A stretch of 64,000 bases of DNA, taken from contig CAZYDG010000092.1 of assembly GCA_964645835.1 (NCBI GenBank), forward strand, positions 1 through 64,000. The letters run 5' to 3'. Positions 44,545 to 54,600 of this stretch are shown here, one piece after another. The notes under the pieces are model-generated. The model did not search any database, had not been told where the DNA came from, and worked only from the letters and a program-made list of their open reading frames with translations. The DNA is from CAZBME01 sp964645835. GTDB taxonomy: Bacteria > Desulfobacterota > Syntrophia > Syntrophales > UBA8958. Made by a program: the position numbers and the translations under genes. Each line of letters begins with the position of its first letter. Position 1 is the stretch's first letter.

Positions 44545-45896
44545 GCGTAGAAACCATCGGCATACTTTACGGAGTCATCACGCTGCTGGTAATGTTCTCG
44601 GGAATGCCGATCGCATTTTCGCTAGGCGCGGTAGCCACAATTTTCATGGTCTTCTTCATGCCCGAATCGGCACTCGATACGATCACCCAGAACGTCTACG
44701 AAGAAATGGCCAGCATCACTCTTCTTTCGATACCCATGTTCATACTCAAGGGCGTGGCTATCGGGAAATCGAAGGCCGGCGCCGATCTTTACTTATCACT
44801 GAACGCCTGGCTGCATAAGATACCGGGGGGCCTGGGTATCGCCAATGTTTTCGCCTGCGCTATCTTTGCCGCCATGGCAGGATCCAGCCCGGCGACGGCT
44901 GCTGCTATTGGCAGCTTCGGCATTCCGGAAATGCGCAAGCGTGGCTATTCAGGCGCTTTCGCCGCCGGCATTATCGCGGCGGGAGGAACGTTGGGCATTC
45001 TGCTTCCACCATCAATTACCATGATCCTCTTCGCCGTTGCCGCCGAGCTTTCTCTCGGCCGCCTTTTCCTGGCCGGCATCGGCCCCGGCCTGCTCCTGGT
45101 TGCGCTATTTTCCATTTACGCTGCCTGGCAGTATAGCCGGGAGTTTAGAAAAGCGCTCATGATCTATGAAGACGGCGGAGATAAATCCGCCTACCCGGAA
45201 GAAGTCGATCTTTCACTCGCCGACAAGGTGCGGATGCTTCCGAGAATTCTGCCGTTCGTGATTTTGCTCACCGGCGTCATGATCGCCCTTTACGGAGGAT
45301 TCGCAACACCGTCGGAAACAGCCGGTCTGGGAGCGATACTGGCCCTGGTACTAATCGCAGTTGTGTACGGGGTCTGGCGCCCCAAGGAAGTCATGGTCAT
45401 CTACTCGACTACCCTGAAAGAGTCTACCATGCTTATGTTCATTATCGGGATGTCGCTTCTGTACTCATACGTGATGAGTTACCTTCATATCAGCCAGTCC
45501 ACAGCCGAATGGATCGTTAACATGCAGCTCTCCAAATGGGTCCTGCTCACGGCCATACTAATGTTCGTCATTGTCCTTGGGTTCTTCCTGCCGCCAGTCT
45601 CGATCATTCTGATGACGGCGCCGATAATTTTGCCGCCTTTGAAGGCCGCAGGATTCGATCTTATCTGGTTTGGCATCGTAATGACCATTGTCATGGAAAT
45701 GGGGCTCATACATCCACCTGTCGGGTTAAACCTTTTCATAATAAAAAACATCGCACCCGACATCACCCTCATGGAAATTATCTGGGGTACGTTGCCTTTC
45801 ATTTTCATCATGGCTATTGCGGTCGTGATCCTTTGTTACTTCCCCGACATTGCCGTCTGGTTCCCCGACTTCTGCATGGGGGTTGCGAGCAATTGA
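44541..45896 (+). CDS. dctM: TRAP transporter large permease DctM
   Basis: 451 residues with 12 or more membrane segments. Family signatures include FAAMAGSSPATAAAIGSFGIPEM, AAGGTLGILLPPSI and the GLIHPPVGLNLF segment near the C-terminus. With DctP and DctQ it takes up an organic acid using a sodium or proton gradient. The gene after the next gap encodes a CoA-transferase, so the imported acid may be activated to a CoA ester. Confidence 0.94.
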   Translation: MSVETIGILYGVITLLVMFSGMPIAFSLGAVATIFMVFFMPESALDTITQNVYEEMASITLLSIPMFILKGVAIGKSKAGADLYLSLNAWLHKIPGGLGIANVFACAIFAAMAGSSPATAAAIGSFGIPEMRKRGYSGAFAAGIIAAGGTLGILLPPSITMILFAVAAELSLGRLFLAGIGPGLLLVALFSIYAAWQYSREFRKALMIYEDGGDKSAYPEEVDLSLADKVRMLPRILPFVILLTGVMIALYGGFATPSETAGLGAILALVLIAVVYGVWRPKEVMVIYSTTLKESTMLMFIIGMSLLYSYVMSYLHISQSTAEWIVNMQLSKWVLLTAILMFVIVLGFFLPPVSIILMTAPIILPPLKAAGFDLIWFGIVMTIVMEMGLIHPPVGLNLFIIKNIAPDITLMEIIWGTLPFIFIMAIAVVILCYFPDIAVWFPDFCMGVASN

Positions 45897-45993
45897 CGTA
45901 CGGGTGCCGTGCCCAGCGCCCGTTCCCGAAAATTTCCGCCATCCTCTTCTTTGGTTTTAACGGATGAGATAAATAAGATCTTATGGAGCAAAA

Positions 45994-47208
45994 ATGAATC
46001 GTGCATTAGAAGGCATCAGAGTAATCGATTTGAGTCATGTACTGGCCGCACCTACCGCCACAATGTTTCTAGCCGATCTCGGCGCAGAGGTCATCCACAT
46101 CGAGCCGCCTCACGGCGACGACGCAAGGGAATTCGGACCATTCATAGGCAATATAGACAAGAACCATAGCGGCTATTTCATAAGCCTCAACCGCAACAAG
46201 AAGAGCATGGTCCTGGATCTGAGAAAGGAGACAGGAAAAGCCATCCTCCGCCGCCTCATTGAGGTGTCCGACGTAATCGTAGAGAACTATCGCCCCACGA
46301 CCATGAGGAAGCTTGGATTCAGCTGGGAAGAGATCGAGAAGATCAACCCCCGGATTGTTTACGCATCCATCAGCGGCTTCGGTCACGACTCGCTCCCCGG
46401 TTACGATTCCCGGCCTTCCTACGATATGGTGGCTCAAGCCTACAGCGGGTTCATGAGCATAACCGGCCCGGAGGACGGCGCGCCCTGCAGAGCCGGATCT
46501 TCTGTAGGAGATATCATCGCGGGCCATCAAGCGGCAATCGGAATACTTGCCGCCCTTATGAACCGCGAGAAGACCGGGCGCGGGCAGCATTACGACGGCA
46601 GCATGATAGACGGACTCTTTGCCATCCTGGAAAACGCGATAGTACGTTACACGATAAGCGGTGAAGTGCCGAAACCGCTGGGTAGCAGACATCCCTCCAT
46701 CGCCCCGTTCCAGGGCTTCCGGACGAAGGATTCCTGGATCATCGCCGCAATCGGGAACGACGCTCTCTGGAAAAAGTTCTGCTCAGTGATCGGCCGGGAT
46801 GATCTGAAAGCCGATGAGAGGTTCGCGACAAACCATCTCCGGGCCAGGAATGTCCGGGAACTTGATAAGATACTCACGGAGGAATTTTCCGTGAAGACGA
46901 CCGCTGAATGGTCGGAAATCTTTGCCGCAGCCGACTTACCCTACTCTCCCTTAAACAGCATCGAGGACATCTGCAATGATCCGCATATTCGTTACAGAAA
47001 GATGCTCGTTGATATCGACCAGCCGGAAGCGGGAAAAGTCACCATCGCCGGCTCTTCGATTCATTTGTCCGAAACACCCGGTGAAGTTTACGCCCCGGCA
47101 CCGCTTCTCGGGCAGCACTCCGAAGATATTCTCAGATCAATTCTGGGATACTCGGACGAAAGCATCGAAGAGCTGAAGTGCGAAGGCATAATCAATAGAA
47201 ATGTCTAG
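45994..47208 (+). CDS. CaiB/BaiF-family (class III) CoA-transferase
   Basis: 404 residues. The family signature is LADLGAEVIHIEPP near the N-terminus. The catalytic Asp is probably in GSSVGDIIAGHQAAIG, with KTGRGQHYDGSM after it. It transfers CoA between acyl groups without ping-pong phosphate chemistry. GGAG lies 6 bases before the ATG. It follows the TRAP operon by 97 bases and may be part of it. Substrate (e.g. an aromatic, dicarboxylic or hydroxy acid) unknown. Confidence 0.93.
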   Translation: MNRALEGIRVIDLSHVLAAPTATMFLADLGAEVIHIEPPHGDDAREFGPFIGNIDKNHSGYFISLNRNKKSMVLDLRKETGKAILRRLIEVSDVIVENYRPTTMRKLGFSWEEIEKINPRIVYASISGFGHDSLPGYDSRPSYDMVAQAYSGFMSITGPEDGAPCRAGSSVGDIIAGHQAAIGILAALMNREKTGRGQHYDGSMIDGLFAILENAIVRYTISGEVPKPLGSRHPSIAPFQGFRTKDSWIIAAIGNDALWKKFCSVIGRDDLKADERFATNHLRARNVRELDKILTEEFSVKTTAEWSEIFAAADLPYSPLNSIEDICNDPHIRYRKMLVDIDQPEAGKVTIAGSSIHLSETPGEVYAPAPLLGQHSEDILRSILGYSDESIEELKCEGIINRNV

Positions 47209-47304
47209 GACTTACTGTCATATTGACCCCGGAACTGTGGGCCGGGGCTATGCGGGCTATTCGCGGCATGGAAGGACTCTGCCTTGTAACCAATATATTG
47301 TCAC

Positions 47305-47326
47305 TATATAGAACCGTCCCTTTTTT
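47305..47326 (-). repeat. REP-like repeat, family B, copy 1
   Basis: TATATAGAACCGTCCC followed by T-rich sequence, a copy of the RAYT-associated REP that recurs four more times up to 49093. It lies just before the methyltransferase stop codon. Confidence 0.75.
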
Positions 47327-47341
47327 CTTACAATCTCTTCA

Positions 47342-48088
47342 TCACCGCGCCATCAGTGCGAACACCCCCCAGCCCAGGTATTCACGCGTGTACGCGGCGT
47401 AGCGTCCGGGTTCCGAGGTCAGTTGGGCTCGTACTTCTTGCGCGAACTCGTCATCGGGATTCGAATCGAGCCATCGGCGCATGGTGAGCCACTTGGCTGC
47501 CTCGTACCTGTCCCATCCCTCTTGGTCTGCTAGAACCATTTCCACGACGTCGTAGTTGAGTCTTCCGAAAGACGCGAGCAGTTCCGGAAGCATGAGAAAG
47601 TCGGCTATTGAACCGGCATGGCAACCCCTGGCAACGTCTTCCGTCGGCGGTAACTGCAACCAATAGGGCTCGCCGATGAGGATGATCCCTCCCGTGCGGA
47701 GGCTTTTCGCCAGAAGTTCGATGGTGCCGACGACTCCCCCGCCGATCCACGTGGCGCCGAGACAGGCTGCCACACCGACCTTCTCTGCGGCTACGTAGCC
47801 GACAGCATCACCGTGGATGAACTCGACTTGGCCGGCAACACTGAGCTCTTCAGCGCGGCGCTTCGCTTGATCGGAGAACAATTGGCTCATGTCGATACCG
47901 ATGCCGATAATTCCATAATCGCGTGCCCAGGTGCACAGCATCTCGCCCGAGCCGCTGCCGAGGTCGAGGACACGGGTCCCCCGTTCCAGGCGCAACACCT
48001 TGCCGAGAGTAGCGAGTTTCTCAGGTGTGAACGGGTTGTGGATGCGATGAGCACTTTCAGTGATATTGAAGATCCTTGGAATGTCCAT
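47342..48088 (-). CDS. SAM-dependent methyltransferase
   Basis: 248 residues with the class I motif I VLDLGSGSGEML and the acidic loop GIGIDMS. Motif post I and II regions (EFIHGDAVGYV, GATWIGGGVVG) suggest a small-molecule methyltransferase. It has higher GC than the REP sequences around it. Inverted REP-like copies at 47305 and 48112 flank it on both sides. Substrate unknown. Confidence 0.88.
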   Translation of the reverse strand: MDIPRIFNITESAHRIHNPFTPEKLATLGKVLRLERGTRVLDLGSGSGEMLCTWARDYGIIGIGIDMSQLFSDQAKRRAEELSVAGQVEFIHGDAVGYVAAEKVGVAACLGATWIGGGVVGTIELLAKSLRTGGIILIGEPYWLQLPPTEDVARGCHAGSIADFLMLPELLASFGRLNYDVVEMVLADQEGWDRYEAAKWLTMRRWLDSNPDDEFAQEVRAQLTSEPGRYAAYTREYLGWGVFALMAR

Positions 48089-48111
48089 TGTGAAATATCT
48101 CCTTACGCGAA

Positions 48112-48177
48112 AATAATGGGGCGGTTCTATTTATTCAGAATGGTTAATGAAAAATAATAGAACCGTCCCCTTTTCCC
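48112..48177. repeat. REP-like repeat pair, family B, copies 2 and 3
   Basis: Two inverted copies, AATAATGGGGCGGTTCTATT at 48112-48131 and AATAGAACCGTCCCC at 48156-48170, face each other across about 16 bases, a BIME-like pair able to form a hairpin. It stands between the methyltransferase and RAYT genes. Confidence 0.8.
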
Positions 48178-48317
48178 TTACCATAAAAACTAAAAGTATG
48201 ACCAAATGGAATATTCTTTTATGTAGGGGCTGAGTTATTTTATCTTTTGATTGTATCCAGTCGACACATGCCTCACCGACAACATAGAATACTGAATTCA
48301 AGAGCAGACCTACAAGA

Positions 48318-48344
48318 AATAATGGGGACGGTTCTATTTATTTT
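48318..48344 (+). repeat. REP-like repeat, family B, copy 4
   Basis: AATAATGGGGACGGTTCTAT followed by TTATTTT, overlapping the stop codon of the RAYT gene. The inverted partner is at 49069. Confidence 0.8.
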
Positions 48345-49035
48345 CAATAACTGAAGATTCTTTCCTTGGCCGTCCCCGTTTCCTGATCATAGAATCAAGC
48401 TTGTAGTGCTTATGAACCTGCTGAACAAATTCACTGCTTCCGTATATTGTTCGTCGTTCCATCTGCCCCCGCATCGATTCATGTTTGCGTTGCATTTGCT
48501 GAATAAATGATCGATATGCCTTTCTTACTGATTCATCAGTCGAAAGTTTGTCGAATAAAACATGCCTATCGATTAAATCGTCTTTTTCCCCATAGGCGTT
48601 TGTCTTATAGCTGCCCCACGGGTAATCCTGCGGGTCTTTTACCATACCCGCCCTGACAGGGTTCAATTCTACGTAGCTTCCGCATGCCAGGAGATATTCA
48701 TCCTTGGATATGATAATGCTCTTAAACCTGTCCTGCCAGAAGTGCCCTGTATATTTATACTTCTTCTTGAAATACTGAGCATAGGACAAGTTGATCCCTT
48801 TCATAATTTCGGATAACTCACCCCCATCCTCTGTGGCCTCTATAACTAGATGAACGTGGTTTGTCATTAAGACGTAATGGTAAAGCTTATACTTGTATTT
48901 TGTCTTATACTTCCAGAGAATCTTGATGTATTCACTAAAGTCTTCATCATCCTTAAAGATATCTTGCTTATTGTTTCCTCTCGTCAGGACGTGATAAACA
49001 AACCCTTGAGGGGCTATTCTGGCTGTTCTCGGCAT
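48334..49035 (-). CDS. REP-associated tyrosine transposase (RAYT, Y1_Tnp)
   Basis: 233 residues of the IS200/IS605-like HUH superfamily. Its start MPRTARIAPQGFVYHVLTRG is typical. The His-hydrophobic-His motif is HVH in MTNHVHLVI, and the catalytic Tyr is in INLSYAQYFKKKY. These proteins act on REP sequences, which surround the gene here. It uses no neighbouring accessory gene. Probably intact. Confidence 0.93.
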   Translation of the reverse strand: MPRTARIAPQGFVYHVLTRGNNKQDIFKDDEDFSEYIKILWKYKTKYKYKLYHYVLMTNHVHLVIEATEDGGELSEIMKGINLSYAQYFKKKYKYTGHFWQDRFKSIIISKDEYLLACGSYVELNPVRAGMVKDPQDYPWGSYKTNAYGEKDDLIDRHVLFDKLSTDESVRKAYRSFIQQMQRKHESMRGQMERRTIYGSSEFVQQVHKHYKLDSMIRKRGRPRKESSVIENK

Positions 49036-49561
49036 AACCTTTTCTTATCATACCCCATCATTATTGCTAATAAATAGAACCGTCCCCATTTACATTTACA
49101 TTTATTTTTAACAAGTTATTATCTAGACGAAATCACTTATTATACCCCCGAAAAAGGGAGTTATCTATAGCGCAAAGATAGCGCAAAGAGCAGACAAAGA
49201 CGATTGGGTAATTATTAATTAATTGATAAGATATTGCTTCTGGTTGGTCGGAGTATAAGAGCGCAGTTGTATCAAGTCAAGGAATATTTCTATCGTATTT
49301 CATCGAATATTTCATTGAATATACAGGGGCCACTACATAATATGTTGATTATCTGTAATTGGTTTATGGGCAGCTAGAACTTGATTCAGGCTTTCATGTG
49401 GAGCATAACAAAATGTATCCTGAGAGGTACTCGCCTGATGAAATCATGAGAGCTTATATGAAAAAACACTTACCGATAGCCATGGTTTTTCAACTCTGGT
49501 ATAGGACCACCCCCTGCACCCCCGCCAGCGGGGAACAACGGTGCCGCGGTGGTTATGGGGT
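49036..49561. other. Intergenic region between RAYT and DUF4301 genes
   Basis: Holds REP copy 5 at 49069-49093 and a direct repeat AGCGCAAAGA at about 49169-49180. A 67-codon frame at 49359-49565 uses a TTG start with no ribosome-binding site and is not called. Confidence 0.4.
49069..49093 (-). repeat. REP-like repeat, family B, copy 5
   Basis: AATAAATAGAACCGTCCCC, inverted with respect to copy 4. The two copies bracket the RAYT gene with 34 bases between this copy and the RAYT start codon. Confidence 0.8.
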
Positions 49562-51247
49562 TTAGTATGCCGGCTGGTGGGCGGGCCGGAGGAGATCTTC
49601 GATGGTTTTGACGGGGTTGAAGGTTTCGATGGGCACTTCAATGAATACGGTTGTCCAGTCCGCCATAGCTCCGTTCCACAAGCCGGGGTGTTCAAGGGCC
49701 TTTAAATCCCTTCCCTTCTCCGACTTTATTGTGATGGAAACCGTCCGGGCATCTACAAACCGACGCAAATCAAATTTTTCTCCCTTATAGTCGCGAACAC
49801 CACAGACTAGATCCACGGGATTGAAGTGTGTGGCCATCCGCCACTGGGACTGCTGATGTTCAGAACCCTGATCGATTTGATGGGACTCGACAATTTGAAG
49901 GGATTGAGCGCCTCCGTCTTCTTCGATCCAGAAAGGTCCGCCACCGGGCTCGCTTTCATTTTTTACCATTCCGCAAACCCGCAAGGGCCGGTTCAGTTTT
50001 TGGGCAAGGATTGCAGATTTCTCTTCAGCGCCCGCTTCGGAGAAACCAGCGGGAAACACAATGTGGAGTTTTTCCCTGCAAAAGGCCGAAATCCGAGACA
50101 ACATATCCTCATCGACTTGGCTATTTTCCAAGATGCGAAGATAACGGAATATCTCCTCTTGAAGTTTGATCAGGTAACCGCAGAGGATCTTTTTATGGAG
50201 AACCGTCGCCGCTCTCAAATGGTCGGGGACAATATTATCGATATTTTTGAGAAAAATGATATCACCATCGATGGCGTTAAGATTCTCCAGAAGGGCTCCA
50301 TGGCCACCGGGACGGAAGCAAAGGCGTCCGTCCTCTAGACGAAAGGGGCGATTCCCTAGATCGACGGCGATGGTATTAGTCGATGATTTCTGGGTCGATA
50401 GACCGATATCGTAAACTGTATCGAATCGACGTTTGTAGTCATCGATGATCATCTCCAGATGAGCACGAAGCAGGGCCAGATGAACATCTGAAACGGTGAT
50501 ATGGAGGCGGCTGATCTTCTGGCTGTCCTTGACGTACTGCGCGGCTTCCACAAGATGCTCGTCAATGGCCGTGCGGCTTCCCTGCGAATAGGCGTGGAAT
50601 TTGAGAAGGGCCTTTGGCAATTGCCCATAATTGAGCCCTTTCGGCGTCAGGATCAACGAAAGGATGAGATCAAATCGTTTTTCTGCAATCAGTGTATCCA
50701 GGTCCCAGCCTGCTGCCTCGGCAGCGGCGCCTAAATCTTCCATGAAAGCATAGCGTCTCAACTTAATTGTAAGCTTTTCCGCTTCGGCATCCGTAGGCGT
50801 GCGTCCTGCGTCCATCATGCCATACCAATCCTTGAACATGCGGCTCGCGGCGCCCGAGGCAGGAACGAACTTTATCAGCCTCCCTTTGGCGGCCGCTTCG
50901 TCATGGAGGTCTGTATAATGTTTGTGCATCTCCGGCGCGACAACCACAATACCGTCATTGATACGGCATGGGCGGTTTAGGGCGATAAAAGACGAACCGG
51001 CCTCAAATATTGCCAGCTGATCAGCCACCTGTTTGAATGTGAGCCCTTCGTGAATAATTTGACCGTTGTCCTCTGACGAAAGGTTCAATTCTTTAGGGAG
51101 TCGCTGATCAGGTACCTTTCTTTTCGGCCTCCTTCGAGGTTCGGACACTTTTCTTGTCTTACTAACCACGCTATTTTGAATCTTCTTTTTTTCGCGCAGT
51201 AGGCGAGATATATCCTTCTGCCTTCTTGTTGTGGTTTGTTTCGTCAT
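49562..51247 (-). CDS. DUF4301-family protein
   Basis: 561 residues from an ATG at 51247; the frame is open 43 residues further upstream without a better start. An N-terminal basic stretch (RRRPKRKVPDQRLPKE) is followed by the DUF4301 core (FVPASGAASRMFKDW, GLNYGQLPKALLKFHAYSQG, FRPGGHGALLENLNAIDGDIIFLKNIDNI). The PASGAASRMFK and GHGALL segments resemble sugar-phosphate nucleotidyltransferase loops, so an NTP-binding role is possible but unproven. Confidence 0.85.
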   Translation of the reverse strand: MTKQTTTRRQKDISRLLREKKKIQNSVVSKTRKVSEPRRRPKRKVPDQRLPKELNLSSEDNGQIIHEGLTFKQVADQLAIFEAGSSFIALNRPCRINDGIVVVAPEMHKHYTDLHDEAAAKGRLIKFVPASGAASRMFKDWYGMMDAGRTPTDAEAEKLTIKLRRYAFMEDLGAAAEAAGWDLDTLIAEKRFDLILSLILTPKGLNYGQLPKALLKFHAYSQGSRTAIDEHLVEAAQYVKDSQKISRLHITVSDVHLALLRAHLEMIIDDYKRRFDTVYDIGLSTQKSSTNTIAVDLGNRPFRLEDGRLCFRPGGHGALLENLNAIDGDIIFLKNIDNIVPDHLRAATVLHKKILCGYLIKLQEEIFRYLRILENSQVDEDMLSRISAFCREKLHIVFPAGFSEAGAEEKSAILAQKLNRPLRVCGMVKNESEPGGGPFWIEEDGGAQSLQIVESHQIDQGSEHQQSQWRMATHFNPVDLVCGVRDYKGEKFDLRRFVDARTVSITIKSEKGRDLKALEHPGLWNGAMADWTTVFIEVPIETFNPVKTIEDLLRPAHQPAY

Positions 51248-51412
51248 ATCTTCTATTATCTCTTCAGGTAAGTTTGTTCCTGTTGCATCATAACCGGCAG
51301 ACCGTGAATATACAATAAAAAAACACCGTCGGCAGGTTGTTAGAACCTGAGAGCGAATGGACGAAGAAGCTTGCAAACTGGAGAATCCACCCCATCCCCA
51401 CCCTAACCCTCC

Positions 51413-51503
51413 CCTTGAAGGGGAGGGAAATGTGGTGCTCCTAGCCCTTGAAGAGAGGGAATTGTGGTGCTCCTAACTCTTGAAGGGGAGGAAAATGTGT
51501 TGG
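51413..51503. repeat. Tandem repeat of about 32 bp, three units
   Basis: Units start near 51413, 51445 and 51477 and share CTTGAAGGGGAGGGAAATG or close variants followed by TGGTGCTCCTA. The preceding CCCTCCCCTTGAAGGGGAGG is a palindrome. Non-coding, about 170 bases before the MITE-like copy at 51600 and beyond the RND gene stop. Similar low-complexity blocks are frequent between genes. Confidence 0.6.
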
Positions 51504-51599
51504 GTACAAACTGATAACATAGTTTACAAAACAAACCTGGTACATGGTTTACACTTGAGGCAAGGGGGATGACACCCTATGCCGTGGAAAGTGATAAAC

Positions 51600-51690
51600 A
51601 AAATGAACCTGAGGGCCAACGCCCCGCGTCTATGCCCTCGATTTGGCCGCTCGATTTGGCTGATATTTGATGGTGGATTATGGTTCATCC
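51600..51690. repeat. MITE-like repeat, family C, copy 2 (partial)
   Basis: The right half resembles the other two copies: ATTTGGCTGATATTTG and GGTGGATTATGG. The stop codon of the RND transporter gene lies inside it, so the element reaches into the end of the gene. No matching left end was found. Confidence 0.45.
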
Positions 51691-54600
51691 ACTTGAGCGG
51701 CGGCAGTGTATTTCGACTGTATCTGTCTTTGTCTCCAGGCCTTAATTTTTTCGATCCACTCATCAAAGAGGTCGTAGGCGGCAGGGACGACCACGAGCGT
51801 CAGAAGCAGCGATGTCAGGAGGCCGCCGATCACGGCAACGCCCATGGGTGATCTGGTTTCCGCTCCTTCACCGATACCGAAGGCAACAGGCATCATGCCG
51901 AGAATCATGGCAAACGTCGTCATGAGGATGGGGCGCAGCCGCACCGGTCCGGCCTCAAGAATGGCTTCACGTCTCGACATCCCGCGTTCTCTCAAGGTGT
52001 TCGTGTAATCCACCAGTAAGATGGCATTCTTCTTCACGAGCCCCATCAGGAGGACCAGGCCGATCATGCTGAAGATGCTGATCGTTTTTCCGGTCAACAT
52101 CAGACCGCCGAAGGCTCCGACGAAGGACAAGGGCATGGAAAGCAGGACCGTAAAAGGATGGATGAAACTCTCGAACTGGGCGGCGAGGACCATATAGGCC
52201 ATACAGACACCAAGCAGCAGGGCGAACATAAGAAACCCAAATGATTCTTTCATAATGTCCGCCTGACCTTTATACCTTGCCGTGTAATCCGGCGGCAGGA
52301 TTTTTGCGGAAATGCCGTCAAGCTCTTCCATGGCCTGTCCCATAGGCTTCTTTTCCAGACTGGCATAGATAATCATGGCCCTTTGACGATCAACCAGCCA
52401 AATCGTACTAGGAGCCCCTCCTTCCTGAATCTGAACAACGTTTGACAACTCTACCAGCCTGCCGTCTTTTGCCCGGATATAAAGTCTGCCGACGTCGGAG
52501 ATATTGTTTCGGTCTCCCGGGTATAACCGCGTGCGGACGTCGTACCGCCTGCCCCGCGCTTCGTCCTTGTATTTCGTAATGTCCACTTCACCGCTGATCA
52601 AAAGATTTGCGGTTTCGGCAATGGAGGCAACGCTGATCCCCATATCAGCCGCTTTATCCCGGTCTATGAAGACCTTCAGTTCCGGTTTTCCCGCTTCGAG
52701 AGATGTATCCACATCCACGACGCCTCTTAGCTTGGAAAACTCGGAGACGATCTGTTTCGTATAAGCCGTCAGATCGCCCATATCGTTTCCTCGAATCGTA
52801 TACATGATCGGAACGTTTCTTCCAGTACCGGCGATCATGGCCACATCTTCCGCCGTTCCCCGGATGCCCGGAATGGTTTTGAACTTCGTGCGAAGATCGG
52901 CTTTGATTTCTTCCTGGCTGCGCTTTCTCTTCAATTTATCGGCCAGAACAACCATTATGGTGCCCTTGTTGACCTGCCCTGAAGCACCGGGTCCCAATCC
53001 TTGAAGGTAATTGACGCCAATAACCTCCGGTGTATTCCGGACCATGGTCTCGGCTTCCGTGAAAAGCGCGTTCACCTTATCGACGGAATAATCGATGGGC
53101 GCCTCCAGACGCACGACAAATCGGCTTTGATCCTCCGGTGGCACAAACTCTTTGCCGATAAAATTGGTCATGTAAATGCTCAAGGCAAAAATGATGACGG
53201 CGGAAACAAGCACCATACCTCGCCGGCGAAGGCCAAAATCGAGAACCCGGCGGTAAATGGCTTCCAGTTTCTTGTAGATTGATTCAAATCGGTTTCCAAA
53301 ACGATTCAGCAACCGTACTACGATATTCCTCTTTTGCCTTTGCACATACTCATGTTTTTTTAAATAGATCGAAGCCAACATGGGCGTCAGGGTGAAAGAT
53401 ACCAGCCAGGAGACCATAACGGAAAAAACGACCGTCAGGGCAAAGGACATGAAGAAACGTCCGATAATTCCTTTCATGAAAGCAACGGGGAGAAAGATAA
53501 CGATAATGGCCATGGTGGTAGCCATGACGGCCAGACCTATCTCGGAAGTGGCGAAACTTGCCGCTTCCTTTGGGTCCATGCCTTCTTCGATATGACGGTA
53601 TATATTCTCGATGACGATAATCGCATCATCGATGAGGATGCCGACGGAGAGAGTCAAGGCCAACATGGTCATATTATTGAACGTGAAATCAAAGACCCTG
53701 ATCAGGCTGAATGTCGCAATGACCGAGACCGGCAGGGCAATGGCACTGATCAGAGTAACCCGTAAATTCTTCAGGAAAAGAAGAACGGCCAGGACCGCCA
53801 GGATGCCGCCGATAATAAGATGATGCTGCACCTCCTTCATGGAACGCTTGATAAATGTCGACTGATCGAAGGCGATATTCAGGGAAACGCCCGGCGGCAG
53901 GGTCTTGTTTATCTTGATCATCTCCTTCTTGATCCGATCAATGACCTCCACAGTGTTCGTTCCGGATTGTTTCTGAATGCCGATACTCACGGCGGTCTCG
54001 CCATTGTATCGGGAAACTGTCCTCTTTTCTTCCATGCCGTCTTCTGCCGTGCCGATATCCCGGATCCTGACCGGCGCCCCCTTATACCAAGCGACAATGA
54101 GTTCATTGAAATCCCGGGCCTTGGCAAATTCTCCCTTCAGCTTGACACTGTATTCTTTCGAAACATCCTCGATGCGTCCGCCGGGCAACTCCAGATTCTC
54201 ACGCTTCAAGGCCGTCGCTACATCGCTTGCCGCTACATCGAAGGCCTTCATCTTTGCCGAATCCAGCCAGATGCGAACTTGACGGTACTGGGTGCCGAAG
54301 ATGCTCAGGGCACCGACTCCATTGATATGCTGTAACTGATCCCTCATCACTTCATCGACATAGGTGGATAGATCACGTACCGATTTTTGACCAGCCAGCG
54401 TTAAATACATGATGGGCGTGGCGTCCGTATCGACTTTCTGGATGACGGGTTCCGTGATATCCGTCGGGAGTTTGCTGCGGATCAAGGATATCTTTTCCCG
54501 GACGTCTTGAACGGCTATGTCGATGTCCCGTTCCAGGACAAACTCGATCGTAATGCTGGAGACGCCCTCAGCGCTAATCGAGGTGATTGTCTTTACACCA

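Noticed and set aside
49359..49565. A 67-codon frame with a TTG start
   Set aside because: No ribosome-binding site; the end is low-complexity. A faint protein-like stretch is not enough.
51413..51503. A possible CRISPR array from the 32-bp tandem units
   Set aside because: Units follow one another without spacers, only three are present, and no cas gene is nearby.
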